From Gerris lacustris (Eukaryota; Arthropoda; Insecta; Hemiptera; Gerridae): DNA of 64,000 nucleotides. This document shows positions 11,270-22,366 of the stretch, one piece after another. Made by a program: the position numbers and the translations under genes. Positions within the stretch are counted from its first letter, which is position 1; the number at the start of each line of letters is the position of its first letter. Under the pieces are notes generated by a model. That model had not been told where the DNA came from. It was given only the letters and a program-made list of their open reading frames with translations, and made no database searches. The stretch spans positions 13,880,411 through 13,944,410 of the forward strand of contig OX578277.1 in NCBI GenBank assembly GCA_951217055.1, written 5' to 3'.

Positions 11270-12300
11270 ACGATTTATATGAGACAGTTTATGATGATGG
11301 TGTATTAGAGAGTGCATGGAGATGTATGGAGGTGTATGGACGAAGTATGAGGCAATGTATGAGAGAGGGAATGAAGATGGAGTATGATGACGCTGTATGA
11401 GACAGTGTATGATGAAGATGTATGAGAGAGTGAATGAAGATGGAGTATGATGGCGATGTATAAGACAGTGTAGGAAGAAGTTGTGGAGTGAAGATGAATG
11501 TGACAGTGTATAATTACGATGTATGAGAGAGTGAATGAAGATGGAGTATGATGGCGATGTATAAGACAGTGTAGGAAGAAGTTGTGGAGTGAAGATGAAT
11601 GTGACAGTGTATAATTACGATGTATGAGAGAGTGAATGAAGATGAAGTATGATGGCGATGTATAAGACAGTGTAGGAAGAAGTTGTGGAGTGAAGATGAA
11701 TGTGACAGTGTATAATTACGATGTATGAGAGAGTGAATGAAGATGGAGTATGATGGCGATGTATAAGACAGTGTAGGAAGAAGTTGTGGAGTGAAGATGA
11801 ATGTGACAGTGTATAATTACGATGTATAAGAGAGTGAATGAAGATGGAGTATGATGGCGATGTATGAGACAGTGTATGAAGAAGGTGTGGAGTAAAGATG
11901 AATGTGACAGTGTATAATTACGATGTATGAGAGAGTAAATGAAGATGGAGTATGATGGCGATGTATAAGACAGTGTATGAAGAAGTTGTGGAGTGAAGAT
12001 GAATGTGATAGTGTATAATTACGATGTATGAGAGAGTAAATGAAGATGGAGTATGATGGCGATGTATGAGACAGTGTATGAAGAAGGTGTGGAGTAAAGA
12101 TGAATGTGACAGTGTATAATTACGATGTATGAGAGAGTAAATGAAGATGGAGTATGATGGCGATGTATGAGACAGTGTATGAAGAAGGTGTGGAGTAAAG
12201 ATGAATGTGACAGTGTATAATTACGATGTATGAGAGAGTAAATGAAGATGGAGTATGATGGCGATGTATGAGACAGTGTATGATGGTGATGCACGAGAGA
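11270..12300. repeat. 101-bp minisatellite
   Basis: The phrase TGAATGAAGATGGAGTATGATG recurs at 11431, 11532, 11633 and 11734 and onward, a period of 101 bases, for roughly eight and a half units to about 12290. The stretch 11270-11430 holds degenerate shorter versions (TGTATGAGAGAGTG). One strand is purine-rich. His- and Ser-rich open frames on the minus strand are a by-product of the repeat. Confidence 0.9.
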
Positions 12301-12463
12301 AGCAACTATATATGTACTCAAAGAGTTGAAGAGAAAGAGGGAGCTTAGTGTAAAATCCTTGCTTCAAAAAGTAGCAACAATTTTAGAGAAACCAGGTGCT
12401 TCCAAGCGACAAGAAAACTAAACTATTATATTGTTATGAATAATTTGAGTTTCTTTGTTTCAG

Positions 12464-12591
12464 ATTGGGTGAGCTGGAGAACCAGCTGAAAGCTAACTGC
12501 CAAACAATGCCCTCTGTTGTTGAGGAGCTGAAACAAGATTTAGAACTGTTCAGGAACAAATTGGAGACAACTAAACATCTCTCCTGGCTTA
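12464..12591 (+). CDS. Internal exon b of a coiled-coil protein
   Basis: This is a 128-base exon with acceptor TTCTTTGTTTCAG (ends 12463) and donor GTAAGT (12592). Its first base completes the Arg codon begun by exon a. Then come 42 codons and one leftover base (A), which exon c completes as AGT, Ser. The translation begins LGELENQLKANCQTMP and goes on through EELKQDLELFRNKLETTK to SWLS. It is rich in Leu, Glu and Lys at heptad-like spacing, so a coiled coil is likely. Codon use is balanced and more GC-rich than the surrounding intron, which supports a real exon. Confidence 0.85.
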
Positions 12592-13047
12592 GTAAGTTCA
12601 TTCTTAGTAATCCTTTTTTTTAAGGTTAATAAAATAAAAAGAAGGATAAATGTACGTTTTCCTAGACGGGTCTCCAGCAATAGATGCTGCGAGATAGTCG
12701 CCCAGTTTTAAAATAGTCTTCTGATGTATTTTTGTCGTCTGAACGCACTGAAACTACTCCGAAGTTCATGCCTTTTGGAGGGGGAAACGTTTTTATTTAC
12801 ACAATGTGCGACGTATGAAAAATTCCCCAAAAATTGTTTTTATTTTTGAAGTGAAACTTCTTTAGCCGCGGTAGAGTGAATTCATTTGGATGAGACGACA
12901 TCGTGAAACAAAGTTCGCGTTTCGAGACTCGTTCAAGTGAAATATTTTTAAAGTGAACTTAACGAAATTGCAAGTTTTTGTTTTGATATTCGTCTGTGAT
13001 AGTTTTTTTTAACAACTGCCGGCCTGATTTACCTGTAAAAAATATTT
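12592..13047. other. Intron sequence
   Basis: No coding sequence is seen. The phrase GTACGTTTTCCTAGACG at about 12652 recurs near 31260 inside the hAT element, so at least part is repeat-derived. Confidence 0.35.
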
Positions 13048-13130
13048 TACTTGGACGGGTCTCGAACCTCCGACCCCTGAAATATAATCCAGATGTGGAA
13101 ACTATTACACCACGGGGGTAGTTGAATTAC
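13048..13130 (-). pseudogene. tRNA-like remnant (tRNA pseudogene or SINE head)
   Basis: The minus strand shows CCCCCGTGGTGTAATAGTTT, with an A box (TGGTGTAATAG), and GGAGGTTCGAGACCCGTCC, with a B box. An anticodon stem CTGGA/TTCAG encloses only six bases instead of seven, so it is not a working tRNA. Confidence 0.55.
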
Positions 13131-13167
13131 ACACTACACAGAATTGGTATATAAGCGTATTATTATA

Positions 13168-13572
13168 CAGTAGAACCTCGATAAGAAGTGTCTCAAGGGG
13201 ATTAGGGAAACAGTCTTGTTATCAAGGTGCTCTTTTTGTTGAGGGTCGTGTTATCAAGGTTATTTTGGCTATCAGTCGTGTTATTGAGGTTAATGGGCGG
13301 GGTTTTCAAGTCTAGACTTGTTCAAAGTCGACCCATTCCTGTATAAAGACGCGTTATAGAGGTTAACTTCTCAAAATGACTTGTTATAGAGGTTCTGAGT
13401 TACGTTGTGAATTGGAAAAAATCCGTGTTATAGAGGTTGTTTGGATAATAATAGCCGCGTTACAGAGGTTAATTTAGCATTATGTGTTATGGAAATCTCA
13501 AGGGGATTTGAAAATTGCACTTGTAATTGAGATTGTCTTCTTATTGAGGGTCGTGTAAGCGTGGTTCTACTG
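13168..13572. mobile_element. pogo/Tigger-like MITE with TA target site
   Basis: The element begins CAGTAGAACCTCGATAAG and ends GTGGTTCTACTG, so the outer ten bases form an inverted repeat. It is flanked on both sides by TA (13166-13167 and 13573-13574), the target of Tc1/mariner/pogo transposases. The interior is 405 bp in total and repeats phrases such as TGTTATAGAGGTT many times. It encodes no protein, so it depended on a transposase from elsewhere. Confidence 0.75.
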
Positions 13573-13719
13573 TATACACTTTAATAAGTGACATATATAA
13601 AGGTTTTCGTGTTTTTTCTTCATTATTCGCTAAAATTTTATGGAAATATTTTATTAATTGAAATTATGTTTCTTTGAGAAGTTATCTGACTGTGGCGGCA
13701 TTCTAAACTCTTGTTTATA

Positions 13720-14888
13720 GTAGTAGTAGTAGTTACCTAGTACTTCCTACTAGACGGGTAGGACGAACCACTTGTTCGAACCTCGCAATCAGGCCTTACA
13801 GTAGACCCATTTTACTTGCCCCGTGGTGGAAAGTTCCAGCTACTTCACACATCATAGTTTATTAGTAAGCTATACTAGGCATCGCGTGGCTCTATCATTG
13901 AAGCGAGCGTATAGTAATAAATATGGATTGAATATTGAAAAAAATAGATTATCGTGAATCATGATGAGTTGATAGATATAGGGTATGATAGTAGTACAGC
14001 GGCTAGTAGTAAGGGAACCACCCCGCATTCTTACTATTCCTCTAACCACACATCTCCATTTCAATATTTATAATTTGTATCTCTTTGCTACAAACAAACT
14101 ACTGCATGTATCAAATTGAAATTTTGCATGCCTGTTTCAATTGTACATCAGATGGTGTCTATGAAGTTTTATTAAAATCGTTTCGTTAGAACGTAAGATA
14201 TCGGTAAAAATGTTGTTTTCTCTATTTTAAACGTTTAGGTCCGCTTTAATAGTTTTAGCGATCTTTATTAATTCATAGCGGTGTCGCTGTTGGTTTTACT
14301 AAAAAATGTTATTTGAAAAAAATGTTCGTCTCATCGAATAGACGATGATGGAATCTTTTCCCGTCCTGAAATTCCAATTTAATTTTTGAACCTCTCGTTT
14401 ACGCGAGCGTTGCGCGCGAACTCTTGGACGGATCACGCTGTCCAATGAACTTAGCCTGAGTATTAGTAAGAGGATCATGAATACCAAATTTCAACTAAAT
14501 CGGTCAACATTTCCTCAAGTTATCGTCACACGCGTGAACGTTACTGACAGACAGACATACAGAAAGACAGACAGACAGACAAGATGCATAGTTTGTTGAA
14601 TGTAAGAAGCGTGCATCAAAGTGTGGGAGAAGAGAACCCCTTAGGAGGTGCCCTCGCCCTGCTCCGTCCTCGAACCATAGATACAAATCACATCTCATGA
14701 CACGTATCGAACCCACATCAAAGTGTGGGGGAAGAGAACCTCTCATAGGGTGCCCTCGCCCTGCTCCGTCCGCGATTCATAGATGCAATTCAGAGTACCA
14801 TGGCACGGGATCGAACACACGACCTCGAGTTGCCTCAACTCAGTGATAGCTGTGCGGCGCCTTTAGCACCTCGGCCATCCTGGCTCCC
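13720..14888 (-). mobile_element. tRNA-derived SINE, copy 2, split by a nested element
   Basis: Both sides carry the same 18 bases, TCTAAACTCTTGTTTATA (13702-13719 and 14889-14906), a clear target-site duplication. The tail lies at 13720 (TAGTAGTAGTAG) and the tRNA-like head at 14750-14888 (minus strand: GGATGGCCGAGGTGC, an A box, and GTGTTCGATCCC, a B box). Element F1 sits inside. Between F1 and the head a block of about 104 bases beginning CATCAAAGTGTGGG is duplicated. Confidence 0.82.
13875..14611 (+). mobile_element. Family F element, copy F1
   Basis: It starts CTAGGCATCGCGTGGCTC, followed by ATTGAAGCGAGCGTA, and ends after a (GACA)n tract and GTTGAATGTAAGAAGC. The same layout occurs four more times up to 18330. 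It is inserted in SINE copy 2. The short frame it carries is repeated in other F copies and shows no domain. CTAG at one tip, short imperfect terminal inversions and a subterminal microsatellite recall non-autonomous Helentrons/Helitrons, but I could not prove this. Confidence 0.7.
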
Positions 14889-15177
14889 TCTAAACTCTTG
14901 TTTATAAATATGTATATTGCGTATTCAATTAATTACTTATAAAATATGCATCAATTAAATATGGTTTATAAAGCTATTTCATTATGAATTAAATCGAAGT
15001 AATAACAATTCTAGTGTTTCCTTTATCTTGGAACCAATAAATGCTCATTTCAATGAACATAGTATATTAGTGAAGCAATTTGATTTGATATACGAGAAAA
15101 ATCGCGTAATGTCCTTCTTCTAGGAACGATTTAAATTATGAATTATTTGTCTGACATATTTATACAATTATATTATA

Positions 15178-15224
15178 CTAGGCATCGCGTGGCTCTATAT
15201 CATTGAAGCGAGCGTATAGTAATT
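15178..15224 (+). repeat. Isolated end of family F
   Basis: Only the CTAGGCATCGCGTGGCTC end and its ATTGAAGCGAGCGTA block are present, directly before the opposite end of copy F2. Confidence 0.65.
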
Positions 15225-15269
15225 GAAGCGAGCGTAGCGAGCTTCCTCCATTCAACGAAATATGCTCCG

Positions 15270-15321
<52 letters not shown>

Positions 15322-15991
15322 AGTAACGTTCACGCGTGTGACGATAACTTGAGTAAAAGTTGACCGATTTAGTTGAAATTTGGTATACATGATCCTCTTA
15401 CTAATACTCAGGCTAAGTTCGTTGGACAGCGTGATCCGTCCAAGAGTTCGCGCGCAACGCTCGCGTAAACGAGAGGTTCAAAAATTAAATTGGAATTTCA
15501 GGACGGGAAAAGATTCTATCATCATCTATTCGATGAGACGAACATTTTTTTCAAATAACATTTTTTAGTAAAACCAACAGCGACACCGCTATGAATTAAT
15601 AAAGATCGCTAAAACTATTAAAGCGGGCCTAAACGTTTAAAATAGAGAAAACAACCTTTTTACCGATATCTTACGTTCTAACGTAACGATTTTAATAAAA
15701 CTTCATAGACACCATCTGATGCACAATTGAAACAGGCATGCAAAATTTCAATTTGATACATGCAGTAGTTTGTTTGTAGCAAAGAGATACAAATTATAAA
15801 TATTGAAATAGAGATGTGTGGTTAGTGGAAAAGTAAGAATGCGGGGTGGTTCCCTTACTACTAGCCGCTGCACTACTACCAGACCCATTATCTATCAACT
15901 CATCATGATTCACAATAATCTTTTTTTTCAATATTCAATACATATTTATTACTATGCGCTCGCTTCAATGATAGAGCCACGCGATGCCTAG
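15225..15991 (-). mobile_element. Family F element, copy F2 (reverse)
   Basis: This is a complete reverse copy. It opens ATTGAAGCGAGCGTAGCGAG, has about a dozen CTGT units near 15270-15318 and closes with GCCACGCGATGCCTAG. Together with F3 it makes a palindrome with arms of about 700 bases. Confidence 0.75.
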
Positions 15992-16618
15992 TAAATATGT
16001 ATTGAATATTGAAAAAAAAGATTATTGTGAATCATGATGAGTTGATAGATAATGGGTCTGGTAGTAGTGCAGCGGCTAGTAGTAAGGGAACCACCCCGCA
16101 TTCTTACTATTCCACTAACCACACATCTCTATTTCAATATTTATAATTTGTATCTCTTTGCTACAAACAAACTACTGCATGTATCAAATTGAAATTTTGC
16201 ATGCCTGTTTCAATTGTGCATCAGATGGTGTCTATGAAGTTTTATTAAAATCGTTAAGTTAGAACGTAAGATATCGGTAAAAAGGTTGTTTTCTCTATTT
16301 TAAACGTTTAGGCCCGCTTTAATAGTTTTAGCGATCTTTATTAATTCATAGCGGTGTCGCTGTTGGTTTTACTAAAAAATGTTATTTGAAAAAAATGTTC
16401 GTCTCATCGAATAGATGATGATAGAATCTTTTCCCGTCCTGAAATTCCAATTTAATTTTTGAACCTCTCGTTTACGCGAGCGTTGCGCGCGAACCCTTGG
16501 ACGGATCCCGCTGTCCAACGAACTTAGCCTGAGTATTAGTAAGAGGATCATGTATACCAAATTTCAACTAAATCGGTCAACTTTTACTCAAGTTATCGTC
16601 ACACGCGTGAACGTTACT

Positions 16619-16650
<32 letters not shown>

Positions 16651-16682
16651 CGGAGCATATTTCGTTGAATGTAGGAAGCTCT
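15992..16682 (+). mobile_element. Family F element, copy F3, lacking its CTAG end
   Basis: It begins abruptly inside the F sequence (TAAATATGTATTG) immediately after the CTAG of F2 and runs to GTAGGAAGCTC. The match to the reverse complement of F2 is close over its full length. It lacks about 45 bases at the start. Confidence 0.75.
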
Positions 16683-16738
16683 GGGGATTTGTTAGTGGAC
16701 AAATGAAAAGAGTTGTAGAAAGTTGAATTGAAATAACA

Positions 16739-17492
16739 CTAGGCATCGCGTGGCTCTATCATTGAAGCGAGCGTATTGCAATGAAATACTGAATATTGAA
16801 ATTTATTAATCATGATGAATGTCATAGTTGAAGATAAGTGGAAGAGGGTAGTGTAGAGAAGAGTAGGGGTACTCGGTACAAAGCTTTACTTCCTAAACAA
16901 ACCTATACACTATACGACTATTATAACAATCTTTACCACCCGCGGTAGCTTTTAAACAATTATTATAAATGTATCTCGTCACTACGCAAAGAATTTTGCT
17001 TGTATCAAGTTGAAATTTTGCATACCTGTTTCAATTGTGCATTAGATGGTGTATATGAAGTTTTATTAAAATCGTTTCGTTAGAACGTAAGATATCGGTA
17101 AAAAGGTTGTTTTCACTATTATAAACGTTTAGGTCCGCTTTAATAGTTTTAGCGATCTTTATTAATTCATAGCGGTGTCGCTGTTGGTTTTACTAAAAAA
17201 TGTTATTCGAAAAAAATGTTCGTCTCATCGAATAGATGATGATAGAATCTTTTCCCGTCCTGAAATTCCAATTTAATTTTTGAACCTCTCGTTTACGCGA
17301 GCGTTGCGCGCGAACTCTTGGACGGATCCCGCTGTCCAACGAACTTAGCCTGAGTATTAGTAAGAGGATCATGTATACCAAATTTCAACTAAATCGGTCA
17401 ACTTTTACTCAAGTTATCGTCACACGCGTGAACGTTACTGACAGACAGACAGACAGACAGACACGGAGCATATTTCGTTGAATGTAGGAAGC
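16739..17492 (+). mobile_element. Family F element, copy F4
   Basis: It starts CTAGGCATCGCG and ends after (GACA)n and GTAGGAAGCTC. The 58 bases before it (CTGGGGATTTG ... GAAATAACA) are repeated before F5, so F4 plus spacer forms a direct repeat of 813 bases. The first 200 bases differ from F1-F3, which marks a subfamily. Confidence 0.7.
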
Positions 17493-17551
17493 TCTGGGGA
17501 TTTGTTAGTGGACAAATGAAAAGAGTTGTAGAAAGTTGAATTGAAATAACA

Positions 17552-18330
17552 CTAGGCAACGCGTGGCTCTATCATTGAAGCGAGCGTATTGCAATGAAAT
17601 ACTGAATATTGAAATTTATTAATCATGATGAATGTCATAGTTGAAGATAAGTGGAAGAGGGTAGTGTAGAGAAGAGTGGGGGTACTCGGTACAAAGCTTT
17701 ACTTCCTTAACAAACCTATACACTATACGACTATAACAATCTTTACCACCCGCGGTAGCTTTTAAACAATTATTATAAATGTATCTCGTCACTACGCAAA
17801 GAATTTTGCTTGTATCAAGTTGAAATTTTGCATACCTGTTTCAATTGTGCATTAGATGGTGTATATGAAGTTTTATTAAAATCGTTTCGTTAGAACGTAA
17901 GATATCGGTAAAAAGGTTGTTTTCACTATTATAAACGTTTAGGTCCGCTTTAATAGTTTTAGCGATCTTTATTAAGTCATAGCGGTGTCGCTGTTGGTTT
18001 TAGTAAAAAATGTTATTTGAAAAAAATGTTCGTCTCATCGAATAGATGATGATAGAATCTTTTCCCGTCCTGAAATTCCAATTTAATTTTTGTACCTCTC
18101 GTTTACGCGAGCGTTGCGCGCGAACTCATGGACGGATCACGCTGTCCAACGAACTTAGCCTGAGTATTAGTAAGAGGAACATTTATACCAAATTTCAACT
18201 AAATCGGTCAACTTTTACTCAAGTTATCGTCACATGCGTGAACGTTACTGACAGACAGACAGACGGACAGACAGACAGACACGGAGCATATTTCGTTGAA
18301 TAAAGGAAGCTCGCTACGCTCGCTTCAATT
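17552..18330 (+). mobile_element. Family F element, copy F5
   Basis: It starts CTAGGCAACGCG and ends GGAAGCTCGCTACGCTCGCTTCAAT. The last 15 bases are the inverse of the ATTGAAGCGAGCGTA block near the start, so this copy shows the complete terminal inversion of the family. Confidence 0.7.
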
Positions 18331-18333
18331 ATA

Positions 18334-19056
18334 TTTTGCTTCCAAGGTAACAGAGGCTATGTGATTGTTCTGAAGAACGAAAATATTTTATGTCTCCGAT
18401 TTCAAAAATTCCAGGACGAAATCCGTTTCAGACATCAGGGAACATTTTTGGTTCCGTGTATGTCTGTCTGCCGCTCAATTTTTGCGAACCAACATATCTT
18501 AACTACACATCAGATTTTAATGAAATTTGTATAGTAGGTCATAAATTGTCCATTGTTGGTCGTATATTAGTTTCAACCTTCTGCGCCCATTTGTTTCTCT
18601 TCAACGAGAGCACAAACATACATTTATTTACACCTATTTCCATCCATTTTTTATGAAATTTGTCGAAAGTAGACCGCAGATAGCACCAGATTATTTTCAA
18701 CCATCTGCGCTCTGCAACTTTTGCTTAATTGATACTTGAATAGGTCCAGAGTTAGGTGGGCATCGTTGGGCCCCTGATGAGTCGGACGCGACGAAACGAT
18801 GCAGGACATGGCATAATGCCGGCATTATTTTGATGACGTATTGTGATGTTGGAACAGTTCCTATGAGCCATTTTTGCGTGGCACATCCCTTGGTGTCTCT
18901 CGCTCACACAAATTGTGTAAAATTAAACCAATTTTGATATATTAAAAACTGGGGAAATACTTAAATAAATGTGACATTAATGGCTCTTAAAAGCATAAAA
19001 TCAATGAAGGACGAGTTAGGATGCGAATAAGCTATGTGCCACACTAATTGACAGTC
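18334..19056 (+). repeat. Dispersed repeat family B, copy 2
   Basis: It shares with copy 1 the opening hairpin region, the TTCTGAAGAACGAAAATATT block, CCGTTTCAGACATCAGGGAA and the TTTCAACCTTCTGCGC block, and ends AAGCTATGTGCCACACTAATTG. Compared with the reverse copy at 27185-27695 it has about 170 extra bases (about 18744-18915), which contain the hammerhead-like motif. Confidence 0.65.
18760..18802 (+). ncRNA. Hammerhead ribozyme-like motif
   Basis: All conserved core parts are present in the right order. GCATCG (18760-18765) pairs with CGATGC (18797-18802) as stem III. TT (18766-18767) supplies U16.1 and the cleavage base H17. GGG and CCC (18768-18773) are the stem I strands. CTGATGA (18774-18780) is the first core. 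GTCG/CGAC with a GACG loop (18781-18792) forms stem II, and GAAA (18793-18796) is the second core. The strand order is that of a hammerhead open at stem III. Stem I has no loop, but GGGCCC is self-complementary, so activity as a dimer is the likeliest mode. Folding and activity are inferred. Confidence 0.72.
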
Positions 19057-19760
19057 TATTTAATATACCTTGTGATAATATTAGTGGTTTTAAATGTTAT
19101 TATTATATAATTCCTGAATGAATTATATAATAATAACAAGAATAATAGTTATTTATCTAAAGGCAGCAAAATGGAATTTTAATGATGAGGGATTAAGTTA
19201 ACCTCCGATCCGGAGGAGAGGGGCAGGCTATAAAAATTAACAATTAGGTAATTTAACTAATTGACCGAAATGACCTCGGCAGGCAATGAATACTCGAGTT
19301 AGAAATGTTTCCATTGCTGCCCCTTTGCATAAAATATTTTATCTAAAGGCAGAAAAAATAAACTGCTAAAATACCATCTTTATTTATTAACTATGTTTTT
19401 ATTAATAAGATAATAACGTAGTTACTAAAATGAATTATTTATTAAATAAAAGGTCAAATAAGAAACATTGATATAATAACAATAAGTAAATAGCAAACTA
19501 AATCTACGACAGCAATGAATCAACAACAAAATGCAAAACGCGTATTGATAATTATAACAAACAAAACTTTTGAATGATTAATGCATAAAACAATGTAAAC
19601 TTTTACTAACAAATTACTAAACCTATAGAAGATCTCTTGCAAATATTTTAATAAATTAAGAAAAGAAGTCATTAGGATAAATCAAGAAAAGCAGATGGTC
19701 TAATCTAGAATGACTTCAATACTAATAAGCATAGTCCGTAGGCTTCCGCGGGTAGATTAG
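19057..19760. other. AT-rich unassigned sequence
   Basis: I see no gene. Two phrases containing ATTTATCTAAAGGCAG (about 19150 and 19336) suggest a degraded direct repeat. Confidence 0.35.
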
Positions 19761-20117
19761 TCATAAACAGCTTGGGTTTCCGGTGAAATCCGACGTTTCG
19801 CTTCCACTACTGAAAGCATCTTCCGGGGTGTGGTGCATCGTGATGTTGACTCGAAGCAAACACAGGATATACTGAAAACTAGAGAGAAGAACGGCGTATT
19901 TATAGTAGTTTCCTAGACTGTAGATTGTACCTGGATTTGCTGGGAGTTCCTTTACTCAGGCCGTTCTTCTCTCCAGTCGTCTATATGTCTTGTGATTGCT
20001 TCGAGTCAACATCACGATGCACCACACCCCTGAAGATGCTTCCAGTAGTAGAAGCGAAACGTCGGATTTCAACACCTTCGTGACGCAGGTTTCACCGGAA
20101 ACCCAAGCTGTTTATGA
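19761..20117. mobile_element. Small foldback element with hairpin/GAAAC motif in both arms
   Basis: The left arm starts TCATAAACAGCTTGGGTTTC and the right arm ends with its inverse, ACCCAAGCTGTTTATGA. Arms of about 100-120 bases match well, with a short insertion in the right arm near 20072. Each arm contains GAAGATGCTT, a loop, then GAAGCGAAACGTCGG (right arm at 20030-20065; left arm in reverse at about 19789-19825). This is a hairpin followed by GAAAC-GTC, as in the minimal hammerheads described for Penelope-like retroelements, but with one extra base before the hairpin. Confidence 0.7.
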
Positions 20118-20514
20118 ATAATAAGCATGTTTACATGAAGCTGTAGTGTAGCTAGTTACTCCGCTTTTTTTTTTTTTAATGAAAGATTTGCTAATCAATG
20201 ATAACTTACAGATGATAAACAGGATTAACAAATATAAACAAATTATTTAATAAATAAAAAGTTTATTAAAGAACACTTATTAAACTATAATATTATAAGG
20301 TTATAAGATAGAGATTATAATATAAACTATTATTTCCAACATAATAACAATAATTATATTGTAATAGGAGTAACCAATGCGTTCTTTCTCAAACAAGAAA
20401 CTTATTTAAGAAATATTTGATGATAAGGAATTACTAGATGATCTGTAAATCGATTGTAATATTGAATGCAATAAAAAAATAAATATAAAATAATACCAAT
20501 TTTTTTTTTTTGCT
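20118..20514. other. AT-rich unassigned sequence
   Basis: Nothing recognisable is seen apart from short T and A runs. Confidence 0.35.
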
Positions 20515-21112
20515 GCCTAAGCAGTAAAATTACATTTATCTCCAGTAAGGAGAAAAAGTTATAATTTCGAATTAGTTTAGAGTAGAGGGACTAAAGTAAG
20601 TCTTTTCTTCCCTGAACTCAAAAAGTAGGGAGAAAAAGTAAAACCAGGGAGAAAAAGAAGGATTGTCAACTTAATTATTTTTTAAATAAGTAGTAGAAAA
20701 TGAATGGGGAATGTAGTGAAGTTGTTGAAATCAGGTTGGCGACATTGCTTTTTCGACCTTGTTTATTATTGTTTAAACCTGCATCTAAATAACCTTTTAT
20801 TTGAGTTCAATTGCAATTCTTATTTGTTATTAATATTGAATCTCTTATATCTGCTATTAAAAGTGCTAATAATTATTGTTATTTATTAAAATAATAAATA
20901 AAACCTGTGCAATGGATGAAAATGTGTATTTTCTCCCTATTTGATATAAAATATTGTATGTACCTCGGGAGTAAAGTGCTATAATTCCCCTCGCGATAAT
21001 TATTTAATTAGCGTTATTAAAAAAATCTAATTCCCTCGGCTACGCCTCAAGAACCAACTTATTCGCTCAGGGAATAATGGCTTACTTTACTCCCTAGGTG
21101 CCCTAGTCAGTT
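20515..21112. repeat. Dispersed repeat family G, copy 1
   Basis: It runs from TTATCTCCAGTAAGGAGAAA through AAGTAGGGAGAAAAAGT and ATTCCCCTCGCGATAAT to GCTTACTTTACTCCCTAGGTG. The same order is found at 45786-46430. In the other copy TTTATCTCCAGTAGGGAG and its inverse CTCCCTACTGGAGATAAA lie about 420 bases apart, so a MITE-like core with terminal inversions is likely. Confidence 0.7.
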
Positions 21113-21388
21113 CAATAATGCCTCATTTTGCAGCAAGTAGATAATAGTATATTATGTTACCAGACTGAGATTGTGATTTTTTTGAAAAAACACTTCACAG
21201 TCGCGTAGCATATGCTATTTTTTCCGAGGTAGCAGACAATGAAAAAACATTAAATATTAATCAATATAATTACTAAGCAAATATTAGTACATACTTAAGA
21301 TTTTGAGAAAAAGAAACCTTAAAGAGGTTACACTATAAAAAAAGATAAATAAAACGCATTGACATCTGGTGAATTTTAATCATACTAA

Positions 21389-22110
21389 AGCCGGCCTTAC
21401 ACCTTGCGATTTGTCGGTGCAATCTGAAGGAAGATAAATCGCACGATATATCGTTGCAACCTGGGAGCGTTTACACCACACCGATTTGTACCCCAATCTT
21501 CCTTAATAGACGAGCTGCAGTGTTGCCACTAACTTAATTTATTTATGATTATTTTAAGACCTAATATTTTTAATTCTATTTTATCTTATTACTGCATTCT
21601 TTTTTATAAATATAATCTATTATGAGTATTAATAAACCTTATTTTAGTAATACTCATTTATTTTATAAATTATTATTTATTTTATACCTTATTTTATAAA
21701 TTCGTCATATTTTTTAGGTAAAATGCTCAAATAATTTAGGTTAAAGATTATATATATAAAAAAAAAAAAAAAAAAAAAAATGTTATGTGTAGCAAGGAAT
21801 GTGGGCGCGGCTTAGCCTGAAAAAAATCCTCAGCAAACCAATTTTTGCTGCCTAGGCAGTAAATTTAGTAAAATATATGTAGTGGAAGGAAGGTAGAGAT
21901 CGGGGTTGGCCCGCAGGTTGTACAACCTCCCTTTACACGCACCGACTTGTCGTCACCGATCTCACAGATTGAATAAGTTTTGCTTCGATCTACAACCCAA
22001 CCCCAACCCCGATATCGTCATACAATTTCCATTTACACCTTACGATATATCGGTGCGATTTATCGTTCCGACCAGATTGCAACGACAAATCGCAAGGTGT
22101 AAGGCCGGCT
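21389..22110. mobile_element. PIF/Harbinger-like MITE
   Basis: The left end AGCCGGCCTTACACCTTGCG is mirrored by the right end CGCAAGGTGTAAGGCCGGCT. The three bases TAA stand on both sides (21386-21388 and 22111-22113), the target duplication of PIF/Harbinger transposases. The insertion splits a family C copy cleanly. It has no transposase gene. A poly-A run at 21759-21780 and a CTGCCTAGGCAG palindrome lie inside. Confidence 0.85.
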
Positions 22111-22366
22111 TAAGAAGCATTTCTACAAAGAATCTAAAAACGGCAGTTTTGATAACTACCCGTAGTACGAAAAAAATGTTTTATCTCCTAGGAGGTAAAC
22201 AAATTTTTAAATACAGCTTAGGAGTAATGAAATAGTACATTACGCGTCGAGTGCGGAAAGTAGCATTTTGCATGCGAGTGTGGAGTTTGCACCCGAGCGA
22301 TAGCGAGGGTGGTAAAACCACACGAGCAATGCAAAATGCCGTTTTCGCACGAGTTGCGTACCGTAC

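Noticed and set aside
14299..17381. Repeated 62-residue frame in the family F copies
   Set aside because: The frame recurs because the element recurs. It has no domain, changes are not biased to third positions as far as I can see, and it ends in the element's non-coding part.
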